64,000 bases of DNA from Gammaproteobacteria bacterium (GTDB lineage Bacteria; Pseudomonadota; Gammaproteobacteria; Arenicellales; Poriferihabitantaceae): assembly GCA_026708585.1 (NCBI GenBank), contig JAPOUQ010000085.1, forward strand, positions 1 through 64,000, read 5' to 3'. The notes under the pieces were generated by a model. That model had not been told where the DNA came from. It did no database searches and saw only the letters and a program-made list of their open reading frames with translations. Made by a program: the position numbers and the translations under genes. This document shows, piece after piece, positions 1 to 7,082 of the stretch (positions are counted from its first letter, which is position 1; each line of letters begins with the position of its first letter).

Positions 1-92
1 TGTTTTAAACAGACTAGAAATTACATTAGATACATAAAGAATTTAATTCTGAATGTACGTATTCAACATGGGAAACCAGCACCATAATTTAT

Positions 93-116
93 GGGAATTA
101 TATACGAAAGTAACGG
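93..116. repeat. Left terminal inverted repeat of IS1595-type element
   Basis: These 24 bp begin GGGAATTATATACG and end GTAACGG. They are the exact reverse complement of 3579-3602. The 8 bp just outside (85-92, TAATTTAT) recur directly outside the right repeat at 3603-3610, as expected for a target-site duplication. Homology stops immediately inward of the 24 bp. Confidence 0.95.
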
Positions 117-140
117 AGCCACATTTTCGGGGTTTGTTGG

Positions 141-314
141 CTATTTCGGGTCTTGATATTTGAGTTTGACTGGTTGCAGAATAGCCTTTGCGAAGTTCTC
201 CATTTTTTCTTCAACGGTCTTGCCAGGAACATCAATCTTAATGCGTTCCTGTAACTCTGCTTTGGTCGGCTGGTAGTCGCGGCTCGGTAGGGTTGCTGTG
301 CGGGGCGGTTTCAT
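141..314 (-). CDS. Small uncharacterised protein coupled to the restriction endonuclease
   Basis: This 57-residue basic protein begins MKPPRTATLPSRDYQP and continues with a KAELQERIKIDVPG stretch and a helical tail. The chosen ATG at 314 overlaps the stop of the upstream endonuclease gene as ATGA and is preceded by GGAGAAAT, a good ribosome-binding site. A longer in-frame version (to 383) would run inside the endonuclease gene and is less likely. From memory, small proteins with a similar DYQP-KAEL segment occur widely in proteobacterial accessory DNA, without assigned function. As the last gene of the transposase-led operon it could be an accessory or control protein for the R-M pair, but no DNA-binding motif is evident. 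Confidence 0.6.
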   Translation of the reverse strand: MKPPRTATLPSRDYQPTKAELQERIKIDVPGKTVEEKMENFAKAILQPVKLKYQDPK

Positions 315-931
315 TTTATATTTCTCCAGTATGTTTCCCATTCTTCCCATGGTTCGAAATGTTTTGAATTTGATGTGTTCCAATTTATTGTTATAGAAAT
401 TGTATCAGAGTGGTTTTTGAGATGTGTTACTGCTTTTTTTCTAATTTCAATTCCTCTGTTATTGGTTTTTGTTGCAGACGAAAGATACCCATTTACCCCA
501 AGAAAATTGCAAATATCATTTTGAGCGCTCAACGGAATATAAAATGCACTTTCTTTTGATTGCCCCCAAAAAATGTTAACGAGAAACAAGTCATGTTTTG
601 GTTCATATACATTCATTTCCTGAATTACATAATCTGTATCAACTGTCCATAATATTTTAAATGAAGTATCGTTAGTAACTGTTTTTATTGACAACTCTTC
701 ACCACACAAAATAACATCATAACCACGCTCCGTTCCATGTTTGGGAATATTTACATTTTTTATTCCAAACTCGGAAACAAAAAATCCAATAATCACTTGT
801 TCTCGAAGAATGCCAACAGCAGGATTGCTTGGCAATCTTTTGTTAACCATATCAAAAGCGTCAGGCAAACCTCTAGAAAATCTATTTCGTTTGCTAGACG
901 TGTTAAACAGATCATGTAAGCAATGATTCAT
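311..931 (-). CDS. Probable type II restriction endonuclease
   Basis: The 206-residue protein starts 20 nt inside the end of the methyltransferase gene, the classic arrangement of a type II restriction-modification pair. A plausible PD-(D/E)XK-type core is GYDV (Asp72) followed by the strand ELSIKT (Glu79, Lys83), then a tryptophan-rich beta region. I do not recognise a named family or recognition sequence. The assignment rests mainly on the partner gene, the length and this weak catalytic signature. The gene is more AT-rich than the housekeeping genes to its right, which fits acquisition on the element. An alternative is another methyltransferase-linked accessory protein. Confidence 0.65.
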   Translation of the reverse strand: MNHCLHDLFNTSSKRNRFSRGLPDAFDMVNKRLPSNPAVGILREQVIIGFFVSEFGIKNVNIPKHGTERGYDVILCGEELSIKTVTNDTSFKILWTVDTDYVIQEMNVYEPKHDLFLVNIFWGQSKESAFYIPLSAQNDICNFLGVNGYLSSATKTNNRGIEIRKKAVTHLKNHSDTISITINWNTSNSKHFEPWEEWETYWRNIK

Positions 932-1790
932 TTTCCATTGATATTCTGTGGTTTGCTATTTTTACGTACTCCATTGATGTATCGTATCCCACATATTTTC
1001 GTTTGTTTCTGATAGCTGCTATTGCTGCCGACCCTGAACCCATAAATGGATCAAGAACAATATCATCTTTGTAAGTATATAACTCTATCAATCGTCTTGG
1101 CAATTCAACAGGAAATGGAGCAGGGTGCCTAACTCTTTTGGCGGATTCAGCAGGGAATGACCATACGCTTTTTGTAAACTCCAGAAACTCCTCTTTGCTA
1201 ATAGTAGACTTCTTTTCTTTGGACGGTCTTGAATACTGGTCTTTTGAGAATATCAGTATGTATTCATGTGTATCCCGCAACACTGGATTTGAGGCCGACC
1301 TCCAACTTCCCCAAGCGCATGATGTTCCTGCACTGGCAGACTTGTTCCAGATAATTTCTCCACGCATCAAATATCCAATATCAATCATTTGCCTTGAAAT
1401 CATGGCATTAAAAGGAATGTATGGTTTTCTTCCTATATTTGCTATATTCACACAAGCCCGGCCACCGGGAACAAGAACTCGATATACTTCACTCCATACC
1501 GAGTAAAGCAGGTCATGATATTCTTGTTCTGTCAAATCATCGTCATAGTCTTTTCCGACATTGTAAGGAGGTGACGTAACCATAAGATGAATGCTATTGT
1601 TAGGAATTTCGCTCATGTTTGAGCTTGAACGATTGTAAATTTTATTAACAATATTGTCAGGGCATGCAAATTCATTAGAATCAGAATCAGGCCTAAAGAT
1701 TCCTTTTCTATATATTTTTCGACTGTAAAATATGCTCGAATCATGTCCAACTCGTTCGGATGTTCCAAATGCCTGCATGGTAGTTTTCAT
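912..1790 (-). CDS. Site-specific DNA methyltransferase (SPPY type, N4-cytosine or N6-adenine)
   Basis: The 292-residue amino-methyltransferase should modify DNA with S-adenosylmethionine and protect it from the adjacent endonuclease. Catalytic motif IV, TSPPYN, is at residues 72-77. The SAM-binding motif I, DPFMGSGS, follows at 247-254, so the order is that of the beta class. SPPY is most common in N4-cytosine enzymes, although N6-adenine specificity cannot be excluded. Its start codon overlaps the transposase stop as ATGA (1787-1790), so translation is probably coupled to the transposase. The target sequence is unknown. Confidence 0.9.
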   Translation of the reverse strand: MKTTMQAFGTSERVGHDSSIFYSRKIYRKGIFRPDSDSNEFACPDNIVNKIYNRSSSNMSEIPNNSIHLMVTSPPYNVGKDYDDDLTEQEYHDLLYSVWSEVYRVLVPGGRACVNIANIGRKPYIPFNAMISRQMIDIGYLMRGEIIWNKSASAGTSCAWGSWRSASNPVLRDTHEYILIFSKDQYSRPSKEKKSTISKEEFLEFTKSVWSFPAESAKRVRHPAPFPVELPRRLIELYTYKDDIVLDPFMGSGSAAIAAIRNKRKYVGYDTSMEYVKIANHRISMENESLLT

Positions 1791-2728
1791 CGCACCAGAT
1801 CCTCATAAGTCAGTTGTTTTCCTTCCATGTTCCCAGCCAAATGGTTCATCTGGTCAATAGTATCGTTTGGTCGGATGTTGTGTCGGCCAGCAAACTCATG
1901 AACATAGCGGTGTAAATGCTTTTTAGACATGTGGTGATATATCCCGTGATAACCACGTTTCATCAACGCCCAGTGTGATTCAATACCATTGGTATGCGCT
2001 TGATCACGAACATATTCAGATACAGAATGCTTAACTGTCTCATGGTCAAAGTTCATGCCAATGTATCCGCCATGATCGTCAGTGTATATTTTCGCGTCCT
2101 CATTCGCTTGCTCTGACACAAAAGATTGAAGAGTATCCTTGCTCGTGTCCTGCACAACAGTTGCTCGGACTTCGTTAGTCTCCCGATCTTTTGCTCCCAC
2201 CACTATTGATTTGCCAATAGTACCACGTCCTGCTTTCAGTTTCTTATTCTCGTGTTTGTTTTTTTCTTTACCGCCAATAAAAGTCTCATCAATCTCAACA
2301 GGGCCGTCAAATGGGTCTTTACCTGGAACCAATGCCTGACGCAATCGGTGCGCCATATGCCAAGCAGCTTTTTGCGTAATTTTCAGATCACGATGCAGTT
2401 TCATGCTAGATACGCCTTTTATGTTAGAAACAAATAAGTACATTGCAATAGCCCAGTTTTTGTATGAAATTTTTGAGCTGTGCATAAAAGTATTGGTCTT
2501 AACCGAAAACTGCTTACCGCAATAACTTTCTCGGCATCTGTACGGCATAGTTGGATGTTTTCCGCCGATCTGGACATGCTCTGATCCGCAGTGAGGGCAT
2601 ACTGGTTTATCATTCCATCGTTGTTTGACAAACCACTTTTCAGCGGTCTCATTGTCTGGGAACATTTCAAATATTTCTACCAAAGCTAATCCTTTTCGGT
2701 AGTGCTTACCTGGTGCTGATTTTGCCAT
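1787..2728 (-). CDS. IS1595-family (ISXO2-like) transposase
   Basis: The 313-residue transposase has an N-terminal zinc ribbon (Cys44, Cys47, Cys65, Cys70) and a helix-turn-helix-like segment near 105-130. The DDE-type core shows EIDETFIGG (Asp147), YTDDHGG (Asp217/218) and NGIESHW with a conserved Glu250 and His252. This arrangement is typical of DDE_Tnp_IS1595 proteins. The length is normal and no frame disruption is seen, so it could be active. It sits inside matching terminal repeats and is the first gene of a four-gene coupled operon. Its start region overlaps a set of nested inverted repeats that may control its expression. Confidence 0.95.
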   Translation of the reverse strand: MAKSAPGKHYRKGLALVEIFEMFPDNETAEKWFVKQRWNDKPVCPHCGSEHVQIGGKHPTMPYRCRESYCGKQFSVKTNTFMHSSKISYKNWAIAMYLFVSNIKGVSSMKLHRDLKITQKAAWHMAHRLRQALVPGKDPFDGPVEIDETFIGGKEKNKHENKKLKAGRGTIGKSIVVGAKDRETNEVRATVVQDTSKDTLQSFVSEQANEDAKIYTDDHGGYIGMNFDHETVKHSVSEYVRDQAHTNGIESHWALMKRGYHGIYHHMSKKHLHRYVHEFAGRHNIRPNDTIDQMNHLAGNMEGKQLTYEDLVR

Positions 2729-2785
2729 ATCGTTACCCTATCTTTATGTTTATGATAGGTGTATTTTACCTGAAAGTAACGATAT
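2727..2785. promoter_or_regulatory. Nested inverted repeats between divergent operons of the IS
   Basis: ATATCGTTAC (2727-2736) is the exact reverse complement of GTAACGATAT (2776-2785). Inside lie CCTATC (2737-2742) and GATAGG (2754-2759). The decamer GAAAGTAACG at 2772-2781 also forms the inner part of both terminal repeats (for example 106-115). The site covers the transposase start and precedes the rightward cargo operon. I infer a transposase or regulator binding site controlling both units. Confidence 0.55.
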
Positions 2786-2882
2786 TGTCAAGTAATTTTT
2801 GAATTTATTTTTTTGTATGCTTTTTTTATATGATATAAAATCAATGCTTATATAGACATAAACTTATAGAGAGGAAATCGAT

Positions 2883-3173
2883 ATGAAATACATACCTCCC
2901 GAAAAAATAGCCGAAGAAGGAGACAAGATTTACAATGATATGTTCAAAAGTAAATACGAAGGACATTATGATGGCATGTTTTTATCTATTGATATTGACA
3001 CCAAAGAAGCTCATCTTGGAAAGTATCCTGAAGATGCTTTAGGTTTAGCTGAAAAGAAAAATCCAGACGGTAGATTTTACTTAGTGAAAATCGGAAAAGA
3101 AACAGCGTTTCATGTTGGATATATAGGAGAGCGATATGTCGGCATGGAAGGGGGAATTCAACAAACAGCATAG
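2883..3173 (+). CDS. Uncharacterised 96-residue cargo protein upstream of aspartic protease
   Basis: A clear ribosome-binding site, GAGAGGAAAT, precedes this ATG. The soluble protein begins MKYIPPEKIAEEGDK, has a central segment resembling small alpha/beta DUF5678-like proteins (DIDTKEAHLGKYPEDAL) and ends in FYLVKIGKETAF. I do not know its function. Its gene overlaps the next one, a clan AA aspartic protease, by 38 nt, so the two are almost certainly co-expressed. Small protein plus retropepsin-like protease pairs recur in accessory regions of bacteria, which suggests a modular unit. A toxin-antitoxin role is only a guess. Confidence 0.7.
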   Translation: MKYIPPEKIAEEGDKIYNDMFKSKYEGHYDGMFLSIDIDTKEAHLGKYPEDALGLAEKKNPDGRFYLVKIGKETAFHVGYIGERYVGMEGGIQQTA

Positions 3174-3543
3174 CCCCTGCTTAGAGTTTGTTATTGTCGG
3201 AAAAAATGGAAATGAATTTACATTTAACGGAATTATTGACACTGGTTTTACAGGGTTTATTCAAATTCCACTAAACGACGCTGGGCCTATGGGTTTGGCT
3301 AATGGACAAGGGCATTTTACAAAATCCACTATAGCTAATGGATCTAAACAATTGGTCTGGCTAATTGAAAATATAGTTCGAGTACAAGATGAAAAGGTTT
3401 CTGGTCTTTGTCATATACCCCTAACAAAAAACAATAGTCCAGTTTTAATCGGGGTTGATTTTTTGCGTAGATTTAATAGAGTTTTGCTTGTCTCAAAAAA
3501 AGGAATACTTTTGGTGAAAGAAGAGAATCTCAAACTCGATTGA
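3136..3543 (+). CDS. Clan AA (retropepsin-like) aspartic protease
   Basis: The 135-residue protein carries the aspartic-protease catalytic signature IDTGFTGF near residue 35. A second hydrophobic strand ends LIGVDFLRRF and is followed by a final beta strand (GILLVKEE). One such domain forms half an active site, so the enzyme should work as a homodimer. The start has an AGGAGA ribosome-binding site five bases upstream. It lies within the IS1595 element and overlaps the preceding 96-residue gene. The substrate is unknown. The partner protein or an element-encoded product are both possible targets, by inference only. Confidence 0.85.
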   Translation: MSAWKGEFNKQHSPCLEFVIVGKNGNEFTFNGIIDTGFTGFIQIPLNDAGPMGLANGQGHFTKSTIANGSKQLVWLIENIVRVQDEKVSGLCHIPLTKNNSPVLIGVDFLRRFNRVLLVSKKGILLVKEENLKLD

Positions 3544-3578
3544 TAGAAAAAAACTTAATTACTCAATTAAATACCCCA

Positions 3579-3602
3579 CCGTTACTTTCGTATATAATTC
3601 CC
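3579..3602. repeat. Right terminal inverted repeat of IS1595-type element
   Basis: This is the exact 24-bp reverse complement of 93-116, ending TATATAATTCCC. It is followed directly by the second copy of the 8-bp target duplication at 3603-3610. Confidence 0.95.
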
Positions 3603-3610
3603 TAATTTAT

Positions 3611-4030
3611 CGTATTAGAGGCTTATTTGACAGGGAAAAACACCACTCTTGAAAGATTGATGACGTACTTTTTGCTGCAAACAAAGCAAGGAAAAGGCTA
3701 ATAATGCGTTGAATCCGAAAGAGAGTCCAGCAGTTATCTATTTTGGATGAGGTTGATGCGGTTGGGAGTATATCAATATGCTTCAATATGATTGTGGTTT
3801 TGACAAGAAATAAGAAGGTACAAAAGTTATGTTATCGCTCGATTCCTTTTTGTTTTCGTGTACCATTGAGGATCAGGATTCTTCCAAATTATAGAGTCTT
3901 GTTGAATGTCATGCTCAAGCAATCAAATTGACCGTACGTTCCCATGGATTATAAGTGTTAGAAGATTGTTATCCATGGAACCTAGCCAGACACCTCTGAA
4001 GAATCGATCCATACCTGTTGAAACTGGATC
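3611..4030. other. Intergenic stretch without a recognisable gene
   Basis: About 420 bases between the IS right flank and the DUF1640 remnant. Short open frames exist on both strands but none has a convincing start, composition or family resemblance. I see no RNA gene or repeat here. Confidence 0.5.
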
Positions 4031-4319
4031 ATGAATCAAGCCATTACTTTTGATACTCACCGCTTTGTTAAACACCTCATTGATGGTGGGTTTACTGAAC
4101 AGCAGGCCGAGACACTGGCGGATGAACAGGTGTCCCTGCTGAATGCCAACCTTGCAACCAAAACCGAGATTGCAAACATTCATGCAGACATTGAAATATT
4201 GCGGCAGGAAACTAAGGACAATATTGAGTCATCACACAGCAGTTTCCTAAAATGGGTATTTGGCGCATTGATTGCTAAGGAGCGTGGTCGTTGCACTGAT
4301 TTCCCTTTTGGGCAAGTGA
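4031..4319 (+). pseudogene. DUF1640/CCDC90-like coiled-coil protein, frameshifted near its C terminus
   Basis: The frame opens with FDTHRFVKHLIDGGFTEQQA and continues through a coiled-coil region to FLKWVFGALIA, a pattern typical of short bacterial DUF1640 proteins. Members normally finish with a hydrophobic C-terminal membrane helix. Here the original frame leaves GALIA for a polar tail ending at 4345. A one-base shift near 4276-4280 would instead give RSVVVALISLLGK and a stop at 4317-4319, restoring the expected helix. I therefore read it as a gene broken by a single frameshift, or a sequencing error. Function is unknown, and it has no obvious partner. Confidence 0.6.
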
Positions 4320-4651
4320 ACATCAGAAAGTGCTTTCAAATCTGAGCTGTATTTTTCCTTGTTTCTATTTCATAACTTACAGACATCAGTAACCAGACTC
4401 ACTATCAAAGCCCATCTTTGATGTACAGATTACACAACAAGTTAATACTTATGGCATATGTGGAATTCCGATAGCGATGCTTGGAAGAGATGACAAAGTT
4501 ATGAAGCAAACGCTGATTACAGATCAAAAGGATGGTGGTTAATGTTGACTGCCCAATTAGGCATTTGATTCCACAAGATTCCATGTTTCAATTGGCTAGT
4601 TTGCAAGATCATTAGTTACTAACCCATTAGATAAGCAACCTATTATCATCT

Positions 4652-4729
4652 ATTGGAGGATTCTACAGACCCCTCGAAAAAAATGCTTAGAAGGTATTGA
4701 GGATAATTTCGGGTTTTCTATCTATGGAT
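4652..4729 (+). repeat. Dispersed intergenic repeat, copy A
   Basis: One of three related 75-80-bp sequences. Shared blocks are GATTCTACAGAC, CTCGAAAA, AGGTATTGA, TTCGGGTTTT and TATGGAT. This copy lies between the DUF1640 remnant and the thiamine-binding gene, in a 526-base stretch (4346-4871) where I see no other feature. CGAAA and TTTCG can pair to form an outer stem. Confidence 0.6.
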
Positions 4730-4871
4730 CAAGACATTAGATGGCTTAATTGAAACATATAGCTTGGTGTACAATGGAGTTGTTTAAGCGTTGAAGCCTG
4801 TGAGCGAAGTTTCGTTGAAACATATTGGCTCATGGCTCGGCCTGTTTAATCAATTTTCTTAGGTGTATATT

Positions 4872-5171
4872 ATGAAAGTGCTTGCAGATGTTTGTGTCAT
4901 TCCTATGGGTGTCGGTCTTTCGGTATCAGAGCATGTGGCAACTTGTCAAAAAATATTTGAAGTTGCAGGCCTGAATTATTCAATGCATTCCTACGGTACC
5001 AATGTGGAAGGTGAGTGGGATCAGGTCATGGATGCGATCAAATCTTGCCACGAGGCCGTGCATGACGCTGGTGCTCCAAGAATCAGTACCACTATTCGTT
5101 TGGGAACAAGAACTGACCGAGAGCAAACCATGCAGGATAAGATCGATAGTGTTAACGAAAAACTTCGTTAG
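4872..5171 (+). CDS. Thiamine-binding protein, MTH1187/YqgV (UPF0045) family
   Basis: The 99-residue protein matches the small ferredoxin-like fold family that binds thiamine or related pyrimidines. The strand MKVLADVCVIPMGVG is at its start, YSMHSYGTNVEG in the middle, and it ends in a helix. Family members are usually about 100 residues and act in the cytoplasm, possibly as thiamine-salvage carriers. I chose ATG 4872 because the family begins with this strand and TAGGTG lies just upstream. A GTG three codons earlier (4863) is possible. It is isolated, with no thiamine transporter or biosynthetic gene nearby. Confidence 0.85.
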   Translation: MKVLADVCVIPMGVGLSVSEHVATCQKIFEVAGLNYSMHSYGTNVEGEWDQVMDAIKSCHEAVHDAGAPRISTTIRLGTRTDREQTMQDKIDSVNEKLR

Positions 5172-5262
5172 TCTATCCGATCAAGAATAAGATCATCCTT
5201 GGCCAAGTCTAATCCAATGTCGTCAGTGAACAAGGCCGAAAGATTCAAGCCATAGGGGTTGG

Positions 5263-6759
5263 CTACCGAACCACTTCTTGCTGCAACCAGTGATCAACTG
5301 CATCAGTGGTTGAGAATAAGCGAGTACTGTCAAAGTCAAAAGTCTCGTGAATGTACTCACCACAATGGTTTTTGCGATATTTGGACTGAAAATGATATTT
5401 ATTTCCGACAATTTCTTCTAAAGCATCAGCCAGAATATCGATATCTTCGGTTGTATTGTAAATTCCGAAACTACATCTCACCATCCCGCGATGCAACTCG
5501 GCTAGAGCCTCGAGTTCCTCATTGGTTAGTCCCTCCATCTGCTCACCGAGATCGTCCGAAATCATCTCCCGTACATAAGGGTGTGCACAAAAACAGGCAT
5601 TTCGTACCGCAATATTGAAATAATCATTCAATATGGCTGCGGTTAATGAATGATGCAGATCTCGAATATTTATGGATATAGCTCCCGCTCTTTGATATTG
5701 CTCTGTATCGTGATGGCCGTAAATCACAACATCATTGATTTTGCTCAAGCGATCAATTGCATATTGAATGATCTCAGTTTCATGTTCGCTGATCTTGTCC
5801 ATGCCAATCGATTGAAGCGTATAGAGTGAGGTAGCAAGCGCGATTGCTCCGACAATGTTCGGAGTGCCGGCTTCCTCTCGATCAGGGAAGTTTCCAGTGT
5901 ACAAATAATCTTCGGTGTACACATCGTCAACCATACCACCACCCACTTCGTCTGGTTCAACATCACTGAATAAATCCTTTCGGGTAATGACAACGCCCGG
6001 TGAAGAAGGCGCGTAAATTTTGTGACCTGACATGGCCAATAGATCAATATCACGCATTGGGTTGGCATGACCAGACATCTGGATGGGCAGGTGAGCCGCC
6101 ATTTGTGCAGCATCAACCAAGATTAAGGCGCCATGTTCATGTGCCATTTCAGCGATTTCATAAATCGGGTTCACAATTCCAGTCACGTTGGATACGCCGG
6201 TTACCGCTACATAATTTACCCGATTGCCATATCGATCTAATGCTCGCTTCAGGGCATCCAGATCAATTGCACCCATACCCTGTTCTGTGACGACTACAGG
6301 AATATGGATCACCTTGTTAAAGTGTTTTCGATGAGGTAGATCGTTGGAATGGTGCTCCATGATTGAGCTAATTACAATATCCCGTTTCGGATGTTTGATA
6401 CAGAGAGTTCTGGCAATACGGTTAATGCCACCGGTGGTACCGCTACCAACAAAAAAGCAACCAAATATTTCAGGATTCGCATTGACAAATTTCAGACACT
6501 CCTGATGTGCCCAATGATATTCATGGGTGGATAGTTTTGCGTTGAAGTGAACAGTGGTATGGGTGTTTGCATAATATGGCGTGTACTGTTCGATGATGTC
6601 CCTGACTACTCCAATTTGCAGGGTACTGGCTGTGCTATCGAGATAAATGCGACGAGATTTCACCCCATTTGCGAGTCGATGTTCCATATCAATGCCGATA
6701 GTAGTACGCCGGATTTTATCAATCCACTCTCTAGATTGGCATGGACTTGCTTCGTACAT
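5263..6759 (-). CDS. Class V PLP-dependent aminotransferase (cysteine-desulfurase-like)
   Basis: The 498-residue fold-type I PLP enzyme shows GSGTTGGINR for phosphate binding, EHHSN (His136) stacking on the cofactor, VDAAQ (Asp216) for the pyridine nitrogen and SGHKIYAP (Lys247) for the Schiff base. These are features of the SufS/NifS and isopenicillin-epimerase-like branch. A NACFCAHPY segment near residue 390 could supply a catalytic cysteine. The C-terminal ~70 residues exceed ordinary desulfurases. The substrate is uncertain, with cysteine desulfurase, selenocysteine lyase or another C-S lyase all possible. No iron-sulfur assembly genes are adjacent. Met25 is an alternative start. Confidence 0.8.
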   Translation of the reverse strand: MYEASPCQSREWIDKIRRTTIGIDMEHRLANGVKSRRIYLDSTASTLQIGVVRDIIEQYTPYYANTHTTVHFNAKLSTHEYHWAHQECLKFVNANPEIFGCFFVGSGTTGGINRIARTLCIKHPKRDIVISSIMEHHSNDLPHRKHFNKVIHIPVVVTEQGMGAIDLDALKRALDRYGNRVNYVAVTGVSNVTGIVNPIYEIAEMAHEHGALILVDAAQMAAHLPIQMSGHANPMRDIDLLAMSGHKIYAPSSPGVVITRKDLFSDVEPDEVGGGMVDDVYTEDYLYTGNFPDREEAGTPNIVGAIALATSLYTLQSIGMDKISEHETEIIQYAIDRLSKINDVVIYGHHDTEQYQRAGAISINIRDLHHSLTAAILNDYFNIAVRNACFCAHPYVREMISDDLGEQMEGLTNEELEALAELHRGMVRCSFGIYNTTEDIDILADALEEIVGNKYHFQSKYRKNHCGEYIHETFDFDSTRLFSTTDAVDHWLQQEVVR

Positions 6760-6880
6760 AAAAATGAAAAATAGGCTGGTTTGCTAATTTGTCGATGAAC
6801 TTACTTTAGGCTGGTTCCTAACTTTAAGTGTATCGAAGGAAGAGTCATATGTCAGCAACTTTGTATTGTATGAATTTTTA

Positions 6881-7075
6881 GGGGATTATATCTATAAATA
6901 ACATTAGACCATGTTATCCATAATCAGTTATAAATATTCATGTACGCAACATACCAAGCGTGTCGGCCTCCGGGATTGGGGCAACTGCACGATTAGAGGC
7001 GTTTTCATTGGAGATCTCGCGAACCCGTGAAAAGGTATCTAAGGTGGCTTAATGTTACTTTTAGATATCATTCCC
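6881..7075. mobile_element. 195-bp MITE related to the IS1595 element, copy 1
   Basis: This sequence is about 95 percent identical to 22050-22244 and has the same length. Its ends are inverted repeats beginning GGGGATTATATC on the left and, reading inward, GGGAATGATATC on the right, similar to the 24-bp ends of the IS at 93-3602. It encodes nothing. The flanking octamers (6873-6880, 7076-7083) no longer match, and most differences from copy 2 are toward A or T, suggesting the older copy. It abuts the stop codon of glutaryl-CoA dehydrogenase. Confidence 0.8.
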
Positions 7076-7082
7076 AAATTAC

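Larger units (their letters stand above)
93..3602. mobile_element. IS1595-family element carrying restriction-modification and aspartic-protease cargo (3510 bp)
   Basis: The element is bounded by perfect 24-bp inverted repeats and flanked by an 8-bp direct repeat, TAATTTAT, at 85-92 and 3603-3610. IS1595-family transposases are known to produce 8-bp duplications, so boundaries and family agree. Leftward from about 2.73 kb it encodes the transposase, an SPPY-type DNA methyltransferase, a probable restriction endonuclease and a 57-residue protein, joined by short overlaps. Rightward from 2.88 kb it encodes a 96-residue protein and a clan AA aspartic protease. Passenger genes are known in this family, but I infer that this exact combination is unusual. 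Intact ends, an intact duplication and open reading frames suggest a recent insertion. Two 195-bp MITEs at 6.9 and 22.1 kb have near-identical termini. Confidence 0.9.

Noticed and set aside
3743..3931. A 62-residue open frame downstream of the IS right end.
   Set aside because: No ribosome-binding site, unnatural composition and no recognisable relatives.
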